This document shows, one piece after another, positions 8,559-16,439 of a DNA stretch of 64,000 nucleotides. The first letter of the stretch is position 1. Each line of letters starts with the position of its first letter. Position numbers and translations under genes: made by a program. Origin of the DNA: JAHFUI01 sp039931615 (GTDB lineage Bacteria; Acidobacteriota; Vicinamibacteria; Vicinamibacterales; CAVVIG01); NCBI GenBank assembly GCA_039931615.1, contig JBDTRR010000004.1, forward strand, positions 114,901 to 178,900. The letters are read 5' to 3'. The notes beneath the pieces are model-generated. The model ran no database searches and was not told the origin of the DNA. It worked only from the letters and a program-made list of their open reading frames with translations.

Positions 8559-9101
8559 ATGTCTCGCGAGGCTGAGATTCACGTCGTTCCCTACGACGAG
8601 GCGTGGCCACGACAGTTCGAAGACGAACGGCAGGCGCTCGCCGACGCGCTCGGGCCGTATGTCACCGGCACGATTGAACACATCGGCAGCACGGCGGTGC
8701 CGGGTCTGGTGGCGAAGCCGGTGATCGACATCATGGTCGGCGTCGAGAGTCTCGACGGGTCTCGACCGGCGATTCCGCTGCTCGAACGCCTCGAGTACTG
8801 CCATTTTCCGTACCGGGCCGAGACCGAGCACTGGTTCTGCAAGCCATCGCCGCAGTGCCGGACGCACCACCTTCACCTGGTCCCGTGCCGCAGCCGGACG
8901 TGGGTCGAGGCGATTGCCTTTCGCGACCACCTGCGGGCGCACCCGGACGCAGCCGCCGACTACGCGAGCCTGAAGCGGCGGCTCGCGGAACGGTATCGAG
9001 ACGATCGCGAAGCGTATACGGACGCCAAGGCGCCCTTCATCCAACAGACGGTGGAACGCGCGCTGAACGATTCGCGTTGGCGCCGCCCCGAAAGCAGCTG
9101 A
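8559..9101 (+). CDS. GrpB/UPF0157 family nucleotidyltransferase-like protein
   Basis: A 180-residue protein matching the GrpB (UPF0157) family: VVPYDEAWPRQFEDER at the N-terminus, EHIGSTAVPGLVAKPVID and a histidine-rich HHLHLVP segment, then the C-terminal ALKRRLA-type helix (here SLKRRLAERY). The family has a nucleotidyltransferase-like fold, and a role related to coenzyme A or nucleotide metabolism has been suggested, but the reaction is not settled. The gene follows the propeller by 28 bases and precedes the fusion gene by 11 bases, so it may be co-transcribed with the latter. Confidence 0.88.
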   Translation: MSREAEIHVVPYDEAWPRQFEDERQALADALGPYVTGTIEHIGSTAVPGLVAKPVIDIMVGVESLDGSRPAIPLLERLEYCHFPYRAETEHWFCKPSPQCRTHHLHLVPCRSRTWVEAIAFRDHLRAHPDAAADYASLKRRLAERYRDDREAYTDAKAPFIQQTVERALNDSRWRRPESS

Positions 9102-9112
9102 GGTCATTCCGC

Positions 9113-10408
9113 ATGACGACGACCCGGGCAGAGATCCTGGCATTCATGGGTGCGCATTCGATGGTCGTGCAGGCGTCGGTCTCGGCCTGGAATGCGCCGC
9201 AGGCAGCGGTGGTCGGCGTCGTCGTCACCGACGCGTTCGAGCTGTTCTTCGACTCGCTCGATTCGACGCGCAAGGTCGCGAACCTCCGCGCCAATCAGCG
9301 GGTCGCGTTCGTCATCGGCGGGATCGCCGATGGAGAGGATCGGACCGTTCAATACGAAGGCGTGGTGGACGAGCCGGTTGGACCGGAACTGGACGTCCTG
9401 AAAAAGCAATACTTCGCCCGGTTTCCCGACGGCCTGGAACGGCAGGCGTGGCCGGGCATCACCTACCTGCGGGCCAGGCCGCGCTGGATTCGGTACAGCG
9501 ACTATGGGCAGACGCCGCCGGAGATCGTCGAGGTGCCGTTCAACGAGACTGCCGCGCGCGCCGGGATGACGCCGGTCGGATTGACGGCGTGCTGGATCGC
9601 CGCCAGCCGGGCGCTCGAGACCGAGAGCGCCACGCCGCTGTTCCGCGATCCGTTCGGCCGCGAACTGGCCGGAGACGCCGGGTTCGCCATGATGTCGGTG
9701 GCGCGCGGCGCGATGGGGATGCCCAACACCAGCGGCCCCGATGCCTACCTATCAATCCGCACCCGCTTCCTCGACGACGCGCTGACCGCGGCGGTGCGTG
9801 AGTCCTCGATTACCCAGGTCGTCATCCTGGCGGCCGGCATGGACACGCGGGCGCTGCGGCTGGATTGGCCGCCGGGCACGACGGTTTATGAAATCGATCG
9901 CGCCGACGTGCTGGACCGCAAGGAGGAGGTGCTGGACCAGTTGGGTGCGCGCCCGACGTGCGACCGGCGTGTCGTCATCCGGGCGGACCTGGCGCAGCCC
10001 TGGCGGGAGCACCTGCTCGGGGCCGGGTTCGATCCAACCCGGCCGGCCGCGATTCTCGCGGAAGGGCTGCTGATGTACCTGCCTGAGCGTGCCGCGCTCG
10101 ACCTGTTCGTCGAGCTGAAGACCCTGGCGTGCGAGGGCAGCTGGATCGGAATGGACCTGATCAACCCGGAGGTCTTGACCTCGGCGTACACCGCCGGTTA
10201 TCTGAAGAAGTTGAGCGAGCTCGGGTGCCCCTGGCTGTTCGGCGTCAGCGATCCGGTCGCGTTCCTGGCGGAGCAGGGCTGGCGCGGAGAGTGGGTGACG
10301 CCCGGCGAGCCCGCGGCCAACTATGGCCGCTGGCCGTTCCCGATCGCTCCGCGCACCGTATCCGGCATGCCGCGGACGTTTCTGGTGACGGGGCGGCGGA
10401 TGGCGTGA
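9113..10408 (+). CDS. Fusion: FMN split-barrel (PPOX-like) domain plus TIGR00027-type methyltransferase
   Basis: A 431-residue protein in one continuous frame from the ATG at 9113. Residues 1-140 resemble pyridoxamine 5'-phosphate oxidase-like flavin-binding split barrels (VVVTDAFELFFDSLDSTRK, VAFVIGG, ITYLRARPRWIRYSDY). From about residue 150 it becomes an S-adenosylmethionine-dependent methyltransferase of the leucine-carboxyl-methyltransferase-like TIGR00027 group: TPVGLTACWIAASRALE, VVILAAGMDTRALRLDWP, VYEIDRADVLDRKEEVL and AEGLLMYL. Each half looks complete, and the junction has neither a stop nor a ribosome-binding site. The methyl acceptor is unknown. The fusion might couple a flavin or F420-type reduction with methylation, which is an inference. 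Confidence 0.8.
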   Translation: MTTTRAEILAFMGAHSMVVQASVSAWNAPQAAVVGVVVTDAFELFFDSLDSTRKVANLRANQRVAFVIGGIADGEDRTVQYEGVVDEPVGPELDVLKKQYFARFPDGLERQAWPGITYLRARPRWIRYSDYGQTPPEIVEVPFNETAARAGMTPVGLTACWIAASRALETESATPLFRDPFGRELAGDAGFAMMSVARGAMGMPNTSGPDAYLSIRTRFLDDALTAAVRESSITQVVILAAGMDTRALRLDWPPGTTVYEIDRADVLDRKEEVLDQLGARPTCDRRVVIRADLAQPWREHLLGAGFDPTRPAAILAEGLLMYLPERAALDLFVELKTLACEGSWIGMDLINPEVLTSAYTAGYLKKLSELGCPWLFGVSDPVAFLAEQGWRGEWVTPGEPAANYGRWPFPIAPRTVSGMPRTFLVTGRRMA

Positions 10409-10444
10409 CCGTGATGCGGCGCGGGATGAAGTGCCCGACTCCAG

Positions 10445-10618
10445 CCGGGTAGTACGCCGGGTAGTACGTAGTGTCCGGCTTTAGCCGGACCGTGATCACG
10501 GTCCGCCTGAAGGCGGACGCTACGGACGGAGACCCGGACTGAAGCCGGACGCTATCGATAGATACTCCGCCTGAGGCGGACACTACGTACGCCACGCCCA
10601 GAGGTGGACACTACCGGC
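10445..10618. repeat. Cluster of dispersed GTCCGNNN hairpins around CGTGATCACG
   Basis: The best preserved repeat island of the window. Hairpin GTCCGGCT-tt-AGCCGGAC (10473-10490) is followed by the palindrome CGTGATCACG (10491-10500) and then hairpin GTCCGCCT-ga-AGGCGGAC (10501-10518). Two more imperfect stems follow at about 10534-10550 and 10567-10582, the last with tail ACACTACGTACG, the complement of the left flank CGTACGTAGTG. The arrangement is hairpin, short palindrome, mirror hairpin. It fills the convergent gap between the fusion gene and the ATP-grasp gene, and could serve as a bidirectional terminator. Confidence 0.85.
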
Positions 10619-11567
10619 CGTGGGTCTCGAGCTCGCGCTCCAGGAAATCGACGACGCGCTCGAACGGGTCGAAGCCGAACGCGGCGGCGATCGACGGTCT
10701 CAGGTTCGAGTTGGCGTTGATGTCGTAGAACACCCGCCGGCCGTCGACGGTGTCCAGATACTCGATGCCGCCGACGTCGAGCCGGGCCGCGCCCACGATC
10801 CGCTTCGCGGTGGCGACGGCGTCGGCCGGCACATCCGGATACGGAAAGAACTCGACCGGCGCGGCGTCGACCGGTTCCTCCGGTATCGCACACGTCCCGG
10901 TGCCGTCGTCCGGATTGCAGACCGGGGACGGACACAGGTTGAAGCGGCCGTGGCTCTTGACGCGCATCGCGTAGAGCAGATCGCCGCCGAGAAATTCGAG
11001 CCGGACGATCCCCTGGTCCGGGTCGTGCGGCAGCAATTCCTGCAGCAGGAAGAGATTGTCGGGCAGCCAGATGCCGGGATCGTTTCGGAAGATCGCCTCG
11101 ACCTGCGCCAGCGACTCGACCACCTGGATGCGGGCGCCGCTGCCGCCCTGATCCGGCTTGAGCAGCGCCGGCCACGACACGCCGGCGGTGCTGTCGCGCA
11201 GCGCGCTGGTGTCGTTGAAGGTGATCGATCGCGGCGTATCGATGTTGAGTGATCGGAGCAGCGTCGCCTGGGCGCTCTTGCTCAGCTCGAGCGCGAAGAC
11301 GTCGGCGCCATTCAAGACCCGCGCGCCCAGCAACTCCAGCGATCGCATGTAGGCGAGCGCCAGCGGCACCGCCCGGGTGTGACCGCGCAGATACGCGCTC
11401 GGACTGGCCTGATTGAAATAGAGACGCGCCCGCGGCGGCTCGACGTTGCTGAACGCCGCGCGCGTGACGTCGAACGGCACGTACGCGACGCCGCGGCGAT
11501 CCAGCGCCGCGAACAGCGGCTTCTGCCATTCGGGGTGCTCGTGCAGGACGATCAGATCGGTCGTCAG
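10611..11567 (-). CDS. ATP-grasp enzyme, RimK-like, partner of an asparagine-synthase-like protein
   Basis: About 318 residues. The middle and C-terminal parts match ATP-grasp ligases: ALLKPDQGGSGARIQVV (ATP lysine and glycine loop), LLQELLPHDP, VRLEFLGGDLLYAMRV, and C-terminal acidic/Asn metal ligands in IEYLD and FYDINANSNLRPS. Such enzymes join a carboxylate to an amine via an acyl phosphate. The reading frame is open upstream, but the upstream gene's stop TGA is at 11566-11564. The best start is a CTG at 11567 overlapping it (CTGA), since the N-terminal DLIVLHEHPEWQKPLF looks genuine and no ATG or GTG lies there. The tight overlap with the asparagine-synthase-like gene implies one pathway. 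Confidence 0.75.
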   Translation of the reverse strand: MTTDLIVLHEHPEWQKPLFAALDRRGVAYVPFDVTRAAFSNVEPPRARLYFNQASPSAYLRGHTRAVPLALAYMRSLELLGARVLNGADVFALELSKSAQATLLRSLNIDTPRSITFNDTSALRDSTAGVSWPALLKPDQGGSGARIQVVESLAQVEAIFRNDPGIWLPDNLFLLQELLPHDPDQGIVRLEFLGGDLLYAMRVKSHGRFNLCPSPVCNPDDGTGTCAIPEEPVDAAPVEFFPYPDVPADAVATAKRIVGAARLDVGGIEYLDTVDGRRVFYDINANSNLRPSIAAAFGFDPFERVVDFLERELETHGR

Positions 11568-12937
11568 GAATACAGCTCCTGGAAGGTGCGCCGCAGCGCC
11601 GCCTCGTCGCGGCCGATTCGCGCCTGCATCGCGGCGGCCGGCATCGCTCCATGCTGGAACCGCCGTTTCGGGAAGACCGGCATCTCGATCCCGGTGATCG
11701 CCTTGACGCCCCGCCGCACGATCTCGCCTTTCAACGCGTAGAGCGCCGGCACGTCGTAGCCGGTGAGACTGGCGAATGGAATGCCTTCCGCGACCTCGAC
11801 GACGTTGGCGCAGGTATAGGGGCTGAATCCGGCAAAGCCGCAGCGCCGGGCCGGCGCGTAGGTCCGGACGTAGCTGCGGCTGAGGCCGCCGCTGTAGGTC
11901 AGCGAGTGCTTGATGCGTCCGACGCCCCAGCCCTCCTGGTACAACATCATGTTGTCGACGACGCTGCGGATCGAGAGCTCGGGATTTTCTTCGATCGGGT
12001 AATCCTTGAGGTTTTCGTCGCCGCCGTCGCCGTCGGCGAGATGCCGCCAGTCCGGATAGCGATTCCTGATCCCGCGGCACAGCTGCAGTCCCATCGCCGC
12101 GCACTCGACGTCGAGCACCTTGTAGTCCTCGAGCAGGCGAATGGTTTCAACGGCATCGACATCCTCGGGACGGGCCGCGATCTCCTCGAGGAACAGCGAC
12201 AGCCCGACGGCGGACAGGAACGTCCGTGCCTGATCGACATCGGAGCCGCCGCCGGCATCCAGGACGAACGCCTTGAGGCGGGAGGGCGCCATGCCGAGGC
12301 GCAGCATGGTGTGGTAGGTCACCAGGAAGACCGAGCCGCTGTCGATGCCGCCCGAGAACGCCACGCCGATCGGTTCAGGCCTGGCGGCGGTGATCGGCTG
12401 GCCGGAGACAGCGGCGGCCGGTCCGGCGTCCGATCGGGCATCGATCGCGGTCAGCCATGTCGTGATCTCGGCGGCGAGCGCACCGATGTAGCGCCGGCCG
12501 ATCTCCTCGAGATCGGGAGGGAGCGTGCCGCGCGGCGGATCGAAGTAGCGCGTGTAGATCGGATCGGGGTCAGGACAGCCGACCAGCGCAAGATCGACGA
12601 CGTAGTGGGCCGGCACCATCCGGGTGTAGCTCGGATGGAACTGACCCGCCAGCCCGTCGGCGGCGAGCGCCTCGAACAGCGTGTCGATGCGATCGGCGAC
12701 GTAGAGCGCCGGCCCCTCGTGGCGCTTGGCCAGGAAGTACCGCATCGGGCGATCCATCGATCGCGCCAGCCGGACGGTGTGCCCTTCGGAGGCGACCAGC
12801 GCGAACGAGCCGCCGATCGCCCGGACCGCCGCCGGATCGGCGCTCAACACCCGGCGGCGCGCTTCGTCCACGGTCATGTTGCTGATCCGGTTCAGGCCCG
12901 GCTCGAGCAGGTCGACGACGCGGCTGACAGGCAGCAT
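11564..12937 (-). CDS. Asparagine-synthase-like / beta-lactam-synthetase-like amidotransferase
   Basis: A 457-residue protein with the PP-loop ATP pyrophosphatase motif GVAFSGGIDSGSVFL near residue 200 and a downstream DGDGGDE segment, as in asparagine synthase and beta-lactam synthetase C-terminal domains. The N-terminal 120 residues look like a class II glutamine amidotransferase fold (GGSFALVASEG, YFLAKRHEG) but the chain begins MLPVSRVV, without the catalytic Cys2. Ammonia transfer from glutamine is therefore unlikely, and it may adenylate a carboxylate for amide or lactam formation, as beta-lactam synthetase does. It overlaps the ATP-grasp gene by four bases. No precursor peptide or NRPS is visible nearby. 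Confidence 0.78.
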   Translation of the reverse strand: MLPVSRVVDLLEPGLNRISNMTVDEARRRVLSADPAAVRAIGGSFALVASEGHTVRLARSMDRPMRYFLAKRHEGPALYVADRIDTLFEALAADGLAGQFHPSYTRMVPAHYVVDLALVGCPDPDPIYTRYFDPPRGTLPPDLEEIGRRYIGALAAEITTWLTAIDARSDAGPAAAVSGQPITAARPEPIGVAFSGGIDSGSVFLVTYHTMLRLGMAPSRLKAFVLDAGGGSDVDQARTFLSAVGLSLFLEEIAARPEDVDAVETIRLLEDYKVLDVECAAMGLQLCRGIRNRYPDWRHLADGDGGDENLKDYPIEENPELSIRSVVDNMMLYQEGWGVGRIKHSLTYSGGLSRSYVRTYAPARRCGFAGFSPYTCANVVEVAEGIPFASLTGYDVPALYALKGEIVRRGVKAITGIEMPVFPKRRFQHGAMPAAAMQARIGRDEAALRRTFQELYS

Positions 12938-13192
12938 GGCGGGATTGTACGCCAGCGAAAAAGGGGTCGGGAGTCGTTTTCAGTTCCTGCGTACTGGCAG
13001 ATTCCCGTGTGCTGCAGTTTCTGGCCGTGGTTTCTGGCCCAAAACCGTTGTACGGGCCGGGTTTACCCCTCACGCCGCCGTTGAATCTCCCCGCGGCTTT
13101 TGCCACAATCACCGTGCGGCTTGTGTCCATCCGTTGGGCGGCTTGTATCCTCGCCCGGCAGCGGCCCGGCGACCTGGAACGAAGGAGCATCA

Positions 13193-14191
13193 ATGACTAA
13201 GCAATTGAGCGTGGCCAGCACCCTGGCTGTAGCGGCCGCCATCGCGGCGCTCGGAGTGGTTCCTCTCGCCGGCCAGACCGCCGCCGCGAAGCCGGCAGCC
13301 AAGGCAGCCAAGAACTATACGCCGGCGAAAACGCCGTGGGGTGACCCCGATCTGTCGGGCGTCTACACGAACAAGGATGAGAACGGCATCCCGATGGAGA
13401 AGCCGAGCCAGTTCGAAGGCAAGAACGTCGAAGAGGTCGACGATTCCGAGTTCGCCGAGATCGTCCGGGCGCGCAACGCGACCGCGGAGACGAGGGCGGT
13501 CGGCATCGGCGGCGCCGAGACCGGCGCCGGTCCGATCCACTGGTATGAGCACTACGACGCCAAGAACAGCCGGCCCTGGCTGGTCGTCGATCCGGCCGAC
13601 GGCCGGATTCCACCGACCACGCCCGAGGCCCAGAAACGGGCGGCGGACCGGACGGCGCGGCGCGCCGGGCGCGGTCCGGCCGATTCCTATGAGGATCGCA
13701 GCCTCTACGATCAGTGCATCACGCGCGGGCTGCCCGGATCGATGACGCCGGCCATCTACGGCAACTCCTATCAAATCCATCAGGGCCCGGGCTGGGTCGG
13801 GATCCGCTACGAGATGATTCACGAGACGCGGATCATCCCGCTCGACGGCCGCGCCCACGTCAGCTCGAAAATCCCCAGCTACATGGGCGACGCCCGGGGC
13901 CACTTCGAAGGCAGCACGCTGGTGGTCGAGACGACGAACTTCCGCGATCCGAACCGCGGCGCCAGCGACAAGCTGAAGCTGATCGAGCACTTCAGGCCGG
14001 TGGCGGGCAACAAGGTCCTGTGGTCGGTGACCTACGACGACCCCGCGACGTGGTCGAGGCCCTGGACGTTCGCGATGAATCTGACCAAGGACCCGACCCA
14101 GGAGCCGTTCGAGTACGCCTGCCACGAAGGCAACTACGGCCTGGCGAACATCCTCAGCGCCGCGCGCACCGAAGAGAAATCCGCGAAGTAA
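13193..14191 (+). CDS. Secreted CITRG/CHEGNYG-family protein, tandem copy 1
   Basis: First of five tandem paralogues; 332 residues from the ATG at 13193, which has AAGGAG eight bases upstream. It has a cleavable signal peptide (residues 1-26, ending VPLAGQ), an Ala/Lys-rich linker, then the family blocks: TPWGDPDLSGVYTNKDENG, SLYDQCITRGLPGSM, RYEMIHETRIIPLDGR, MGDARGHFEGSTLVVET, LKLIEHFRPV, WSRPWTFAMNLTKDP and EYACHEGNYGLANILSAAR. Two cysteines (CITRG and CHEGN) are conserved in all six copies of the window and may form a disulfide. No catalytic motif is recognised. Repeated WEG and DPxTW units suggest an all-beta fold. It is closest to copy 2. Confidence 0.82.
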   Translation: MTKQLSVASTLAVAAAIAALGVVPLAGQTAAAKPAAKAAKNYTPAKTPWGDPDLSGVYTNKDENGIPMEKPSQFEGKNVEEVDDSEFAEIVRARNATAETRAVGIGGAETGAGPIHWYEHYDAKNSRPWLVVDPADGRIPPTTPEAQKRAADRTARRAGRGPADSYEDRSLYDQCITRGLPGSMTPAIYGNSYQIHQGPGWVGIRYEMIHETRIIPLDGRAHVSSKIPSYMGDARGHFEGSTLVVETTNFRDPNRGASDKLKLIEHFRPVAGNKVLWSVTYDDPATWSRPWTFAMNLTKDPTQEPFEYACHEGNYGLANILSAARTEEKSAK

Positions 14192-14198
14192 GGGGACG

Positions 14199-14218
14199 AA
14201 AAGGGGCCGTACCCTTTT
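14199..14218. terminator. AAAAGGG...CCCTTTT hairpin between tandem copies 1 and 2
   Basis: AAAAGGG (14199-14205) and CCCTTTT (14212-14218) form a seven-pair stem with a six-base loop, eight bases after the copy 1 stop. The trailing T-run makes it a plausible intrinsic terminator or attenuator between the two genes. Confidence 0.5.
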
Positions 14219-14261
14219 CCGCCGTGATGCCGGCCGCGCCTGCCGGCAAGGGGGACACCGA

Positions 14262-15278
14262 ATGAGCACGCGCCGCCTCACGCATCGTCTCGCCATCGGT
14301 GGGGTCATCGCCGCCTTGACGGCCGTCTCGACGGCCGCGCAACAGAAGGCACCGGGCGCGGCGAAGGCCCCGGCCAGGGCGGCGAAAAACTACACGCCGG
14401 CGAAGACGCCGTGGGGTGATCCGGATCTGACCGGCGTCTATACCAACAAGGACGAGAGCGGCATCCCGATCGAACGGCCCGCGCAGTTCGCAGGCAAGTC
14501 GCTCGACGATGTGGACGACTCCGAGTTCGCCGAGGTCGTCCGGCAGCGCAACGACGCGGCGCGGGCGCGCGCGCCGCTGTCCGGCGGCGCCGAGACCGGC
14601 GCCGGTCCGATCCACTGGTTCGAGAACTACGACGCCCGGAACAGCCGGGCCTGGCTCCTGACCGAACCCGCCGACGGCACGATTCCACCGACGACGCCGG
14701 AGGCGCAGAAGCGGGCTGCCGATCGCACGGCGGCCACCGCCGCCCGGCGGGCCGGCCGCGGCCCGGCCGATTCCTACGAGGATCGCAGCCTCTACGACCA
14801 ATGCATCACGCGTGGGCTGCCCGGCTCGATGATGCCGGCCATCTACGGCAACTCGTACGAAATCCACCAGGGTCAGGGCTGGGTCGCCATCCGCTACGAG
14901 ATGATTCACGAAACGCGGATCATCCCGCTCGACGGCCGCGCCCACGCCAGCGCGAAGATTCCGACCTACATGGGCGACGGCCGCGGCCATTTCGAAGGCA
15001 ACACGCTGGTGGTCGAGACGACAAATTTCCGCGATCCGAACCGCGGCGCCAGCGACCGGCTGAAGCTGATCGAGCGCTTCAAGCCGGTCGCCGCCGACAA
15101 GGTCGAGTGGTCCGTGACCTACGACGACGCGACGACCTGGACCAGACCGTGGACGTTCGCGATGGCGCTGACCAAGGACCCGACGCAGGCGCCGTTCGAG
15201 TACGCCTGTCACGAAGGAAACTACGGACTGGCGAATATCCTCAGCGCGGCCCGCGCCGAAGAAAAAGCCGGGAAGTGA
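14262..15278 (+). CDS. Secreted CITRG/CHEGNYG-family protein, tandem copy 2
   Basis: 338 residues with a signal peptide (AIGGVIAALTAVSTAAQQ). It shares with copy 1 the segments NYTPAKTPWGDPDL, TPEAQKRAADRTA and RAGRGPADSYEDRSLYDQ, which the other copies lack, so copies 1 and 2 look like the most recent duplication. It differs from copy 1 by an extra AATA stretch after the AADRT segment and by ERFKPV in place of EHFRPV. The C-terminus ends NILSAARAEEKAGK. Function is unknown; export to the periplasm or outside is predicted from the signal peptide. The next gene begins about 45 bases later. Confidence 0.82.
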   Translation: MSTRRLTHRLAIGGVIAALTAVSTAAQQKAPGAAKAPARAAKNYTPAKTPWGDPDLTGVYTNKDESGIPIERPAQFAGKSLDDVDDSEFAEVVRQRNDAARARAPLSGGAETGAGPIHWFENYDARNSRAWLLTEPADGTIPPTTPEAQKRAADRTAATAARRAGRGPADSYEDRSLYDQCITRGLPGSMMPAIYGNSYEIHQGQGWVAIRYEMIHETRIIPLDGRAHASAKIPTYMGDGRGHFEGNTLVVETTNFRDPNRGASDRLKLIERFKPVAADKVEWSVTYDDATTWTRPWTFAMALTKDPTQAPFEYACHEGNYGLANILSAARAEEKAGK

Positions 15279-15322
15279 AAAAAATGAAGAAGAGCGCGCC
15301 AGCTCTCTTGTGGAGGCGAGTG

Positions 15323-16351
15323 ATGCGGAACGGTAAGCGGCTGAGAATCGGAGCCGCCGGGATTCTCCTTGGTGTCGCATTGACCGCAGCCGTGCCCGCC
15401 GCGGCGCAGACGCCGGCCACCGGCGCCGTCCGAAGCGCCAGGCCTGAGGCTCGGAAGAGCTACGCCGCGCCGAAGACGGCGTGGGGCGACCCCGATCTGC
15501 AGGGCAACTACACCAACAAGGACGAGAGCGGCATCCCGTTCGAGCGGCCGAGCGAGTTCGAAGGCAAGAAGATCGACGACGTCGCCGATGCCGAGCTCGC
15601 CGAGCTGGTGAGGGAGCGGGCGGCGGCGGCGACCCAGCGTGCCGCCGGCATCGGCGGCGCCGAGACCGGCGCCGGCCCGACGCACTGGTACGAGAACTAC
15701 GACGCCAAGAACAGCCGGCCGTGGCTGGTTGTCGATCCGGCGGACGGAAGAATTCCGCCGCTCACGCCGGAAGCCCAGGCGCGCATCGCCGCGCTGCCGC
15801 CGGCGCGCAGCAGCTTCACCAGCGGCCCGTGGGACAGTCCGGCCGACTTCAGTCTTTACGATCGCTGCATCACGCGCGGCATCCCCGGATCGATGATGCC
15901 GGCGATCTACGGCAACTCCTACCAGCTCATCCAGGCTCCCGGCTATGTCGCGATTCGTTACGAGATGATCCACGAGACTCGCATCATCCCGCTCGATGGC
16001 CGCCCGCACCTGACGCCGAAGATCCGCAGCGCGATGGGCGACGCCCGTGGCCACTGGGAAGGCCAGACGCTGGTCGTCGAGACCACCAATTTCAACCCGC
16101 GATCGACCTATCGCAATGCCGACAGCACGACCTTCAAGCTGATCGAGCGTTTCACCCCGGTCGGGCCGAACCGGATCGAATGGGCGGTGACTTCCGACGA
16201 TCCGAAGACCTGGACACGGCCGTGGACGTTTGCGATGAACCTGACCAAGGACGACAGCCAGGCGCCGTTCGAGTACGCCTGCCACGAGGGCAACTACGGC
16301 CTGCCGAACATCCTGAGCGCCGCCCGCGCCGAAGAGAAACAGGCGAACTGA
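15323..16351 (+). CDS. Secreted CITRG/CHEGNYG-family protein, tandem copy 3
   Basis: About 342 residues. The ATG at 15323 is chosen because GGAGG lies at 15312-15316; an upstream in-frame ATG at 15284 lacks a ribosome-binding site and would precede the signal peptide with a charged stretch. The signal peptide is GAAGILLGVALTAAVPAAAQ. This copy has the PADFSLYDRCITRG version of the central motif shared with copy 4, and MGDARGHWEGQTLVVET instead of the HFEG form of copies 1 and 2. The segment FNPRSTYRNADSTTFK also links it to copy 4. No catalytic residues are recognised. Confidence 0.82.
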   Translation: MRNGKRLRIGAAGILLGVALTAAVPAAAQTPATGAVRSARPEARKSYAAPKTAWGDPDLQGNYTNKDESGIPFERPSEFEGKKIDDVADAELAELVRERAAAATQRAAGIGGAETGAGPTHWYENYDAKNSRPWLVVDPADGRIPPLTPEAQARIAALPPARSSFTSGPWDSPADFSLYDRCITRGIPGSMMPAIYGNSYQLIQAPGYVAIRYEMIHETRIIPLDGRPHLTPKIRSAMGDARGHWEGQTLVVETTNFNPRSTYRNADSTTFKLIERFTPVGPNRIEWAVTSDDPKTWTRPWTFAMNLTKDDSQAPFEYACHEGNYGLPNILSAARAEEKQAN

Positions 16352-16366
16352 GCCTGATCGCCGATC

Positions 16367-16397
16367 CCGGGCTGGGGCGGCGGCGCCGCCAGCCCGG
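16367..16397. terminator. Strong GC hairpin between tandem copies 3 and 4
   Basis: CCGGGCTGG (16367-16375) pairs with CCAGCCCGG (16389-16397), and the enclosed bases GGCGGCGGCGCCGCC extend the stem. No T-run follows, so it may pause rather than stop transcription, or protect the upstream message. Confidence 0.45.
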
Positions 16398-16439
16398 ACG
16401 CCGCCCGCTGTAACACCGTTCGGGAAAAGGGGATCCGAG

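Noticed and set aside
10473..10518. GTCCG hairpins interpreted only as intrinsic terminators
   Set aside because: They lack T-runs, recur with fixed flanks and occur upstream of genes as well as downstream, so a dispersed repeat family explains them better, though some may also terminate.
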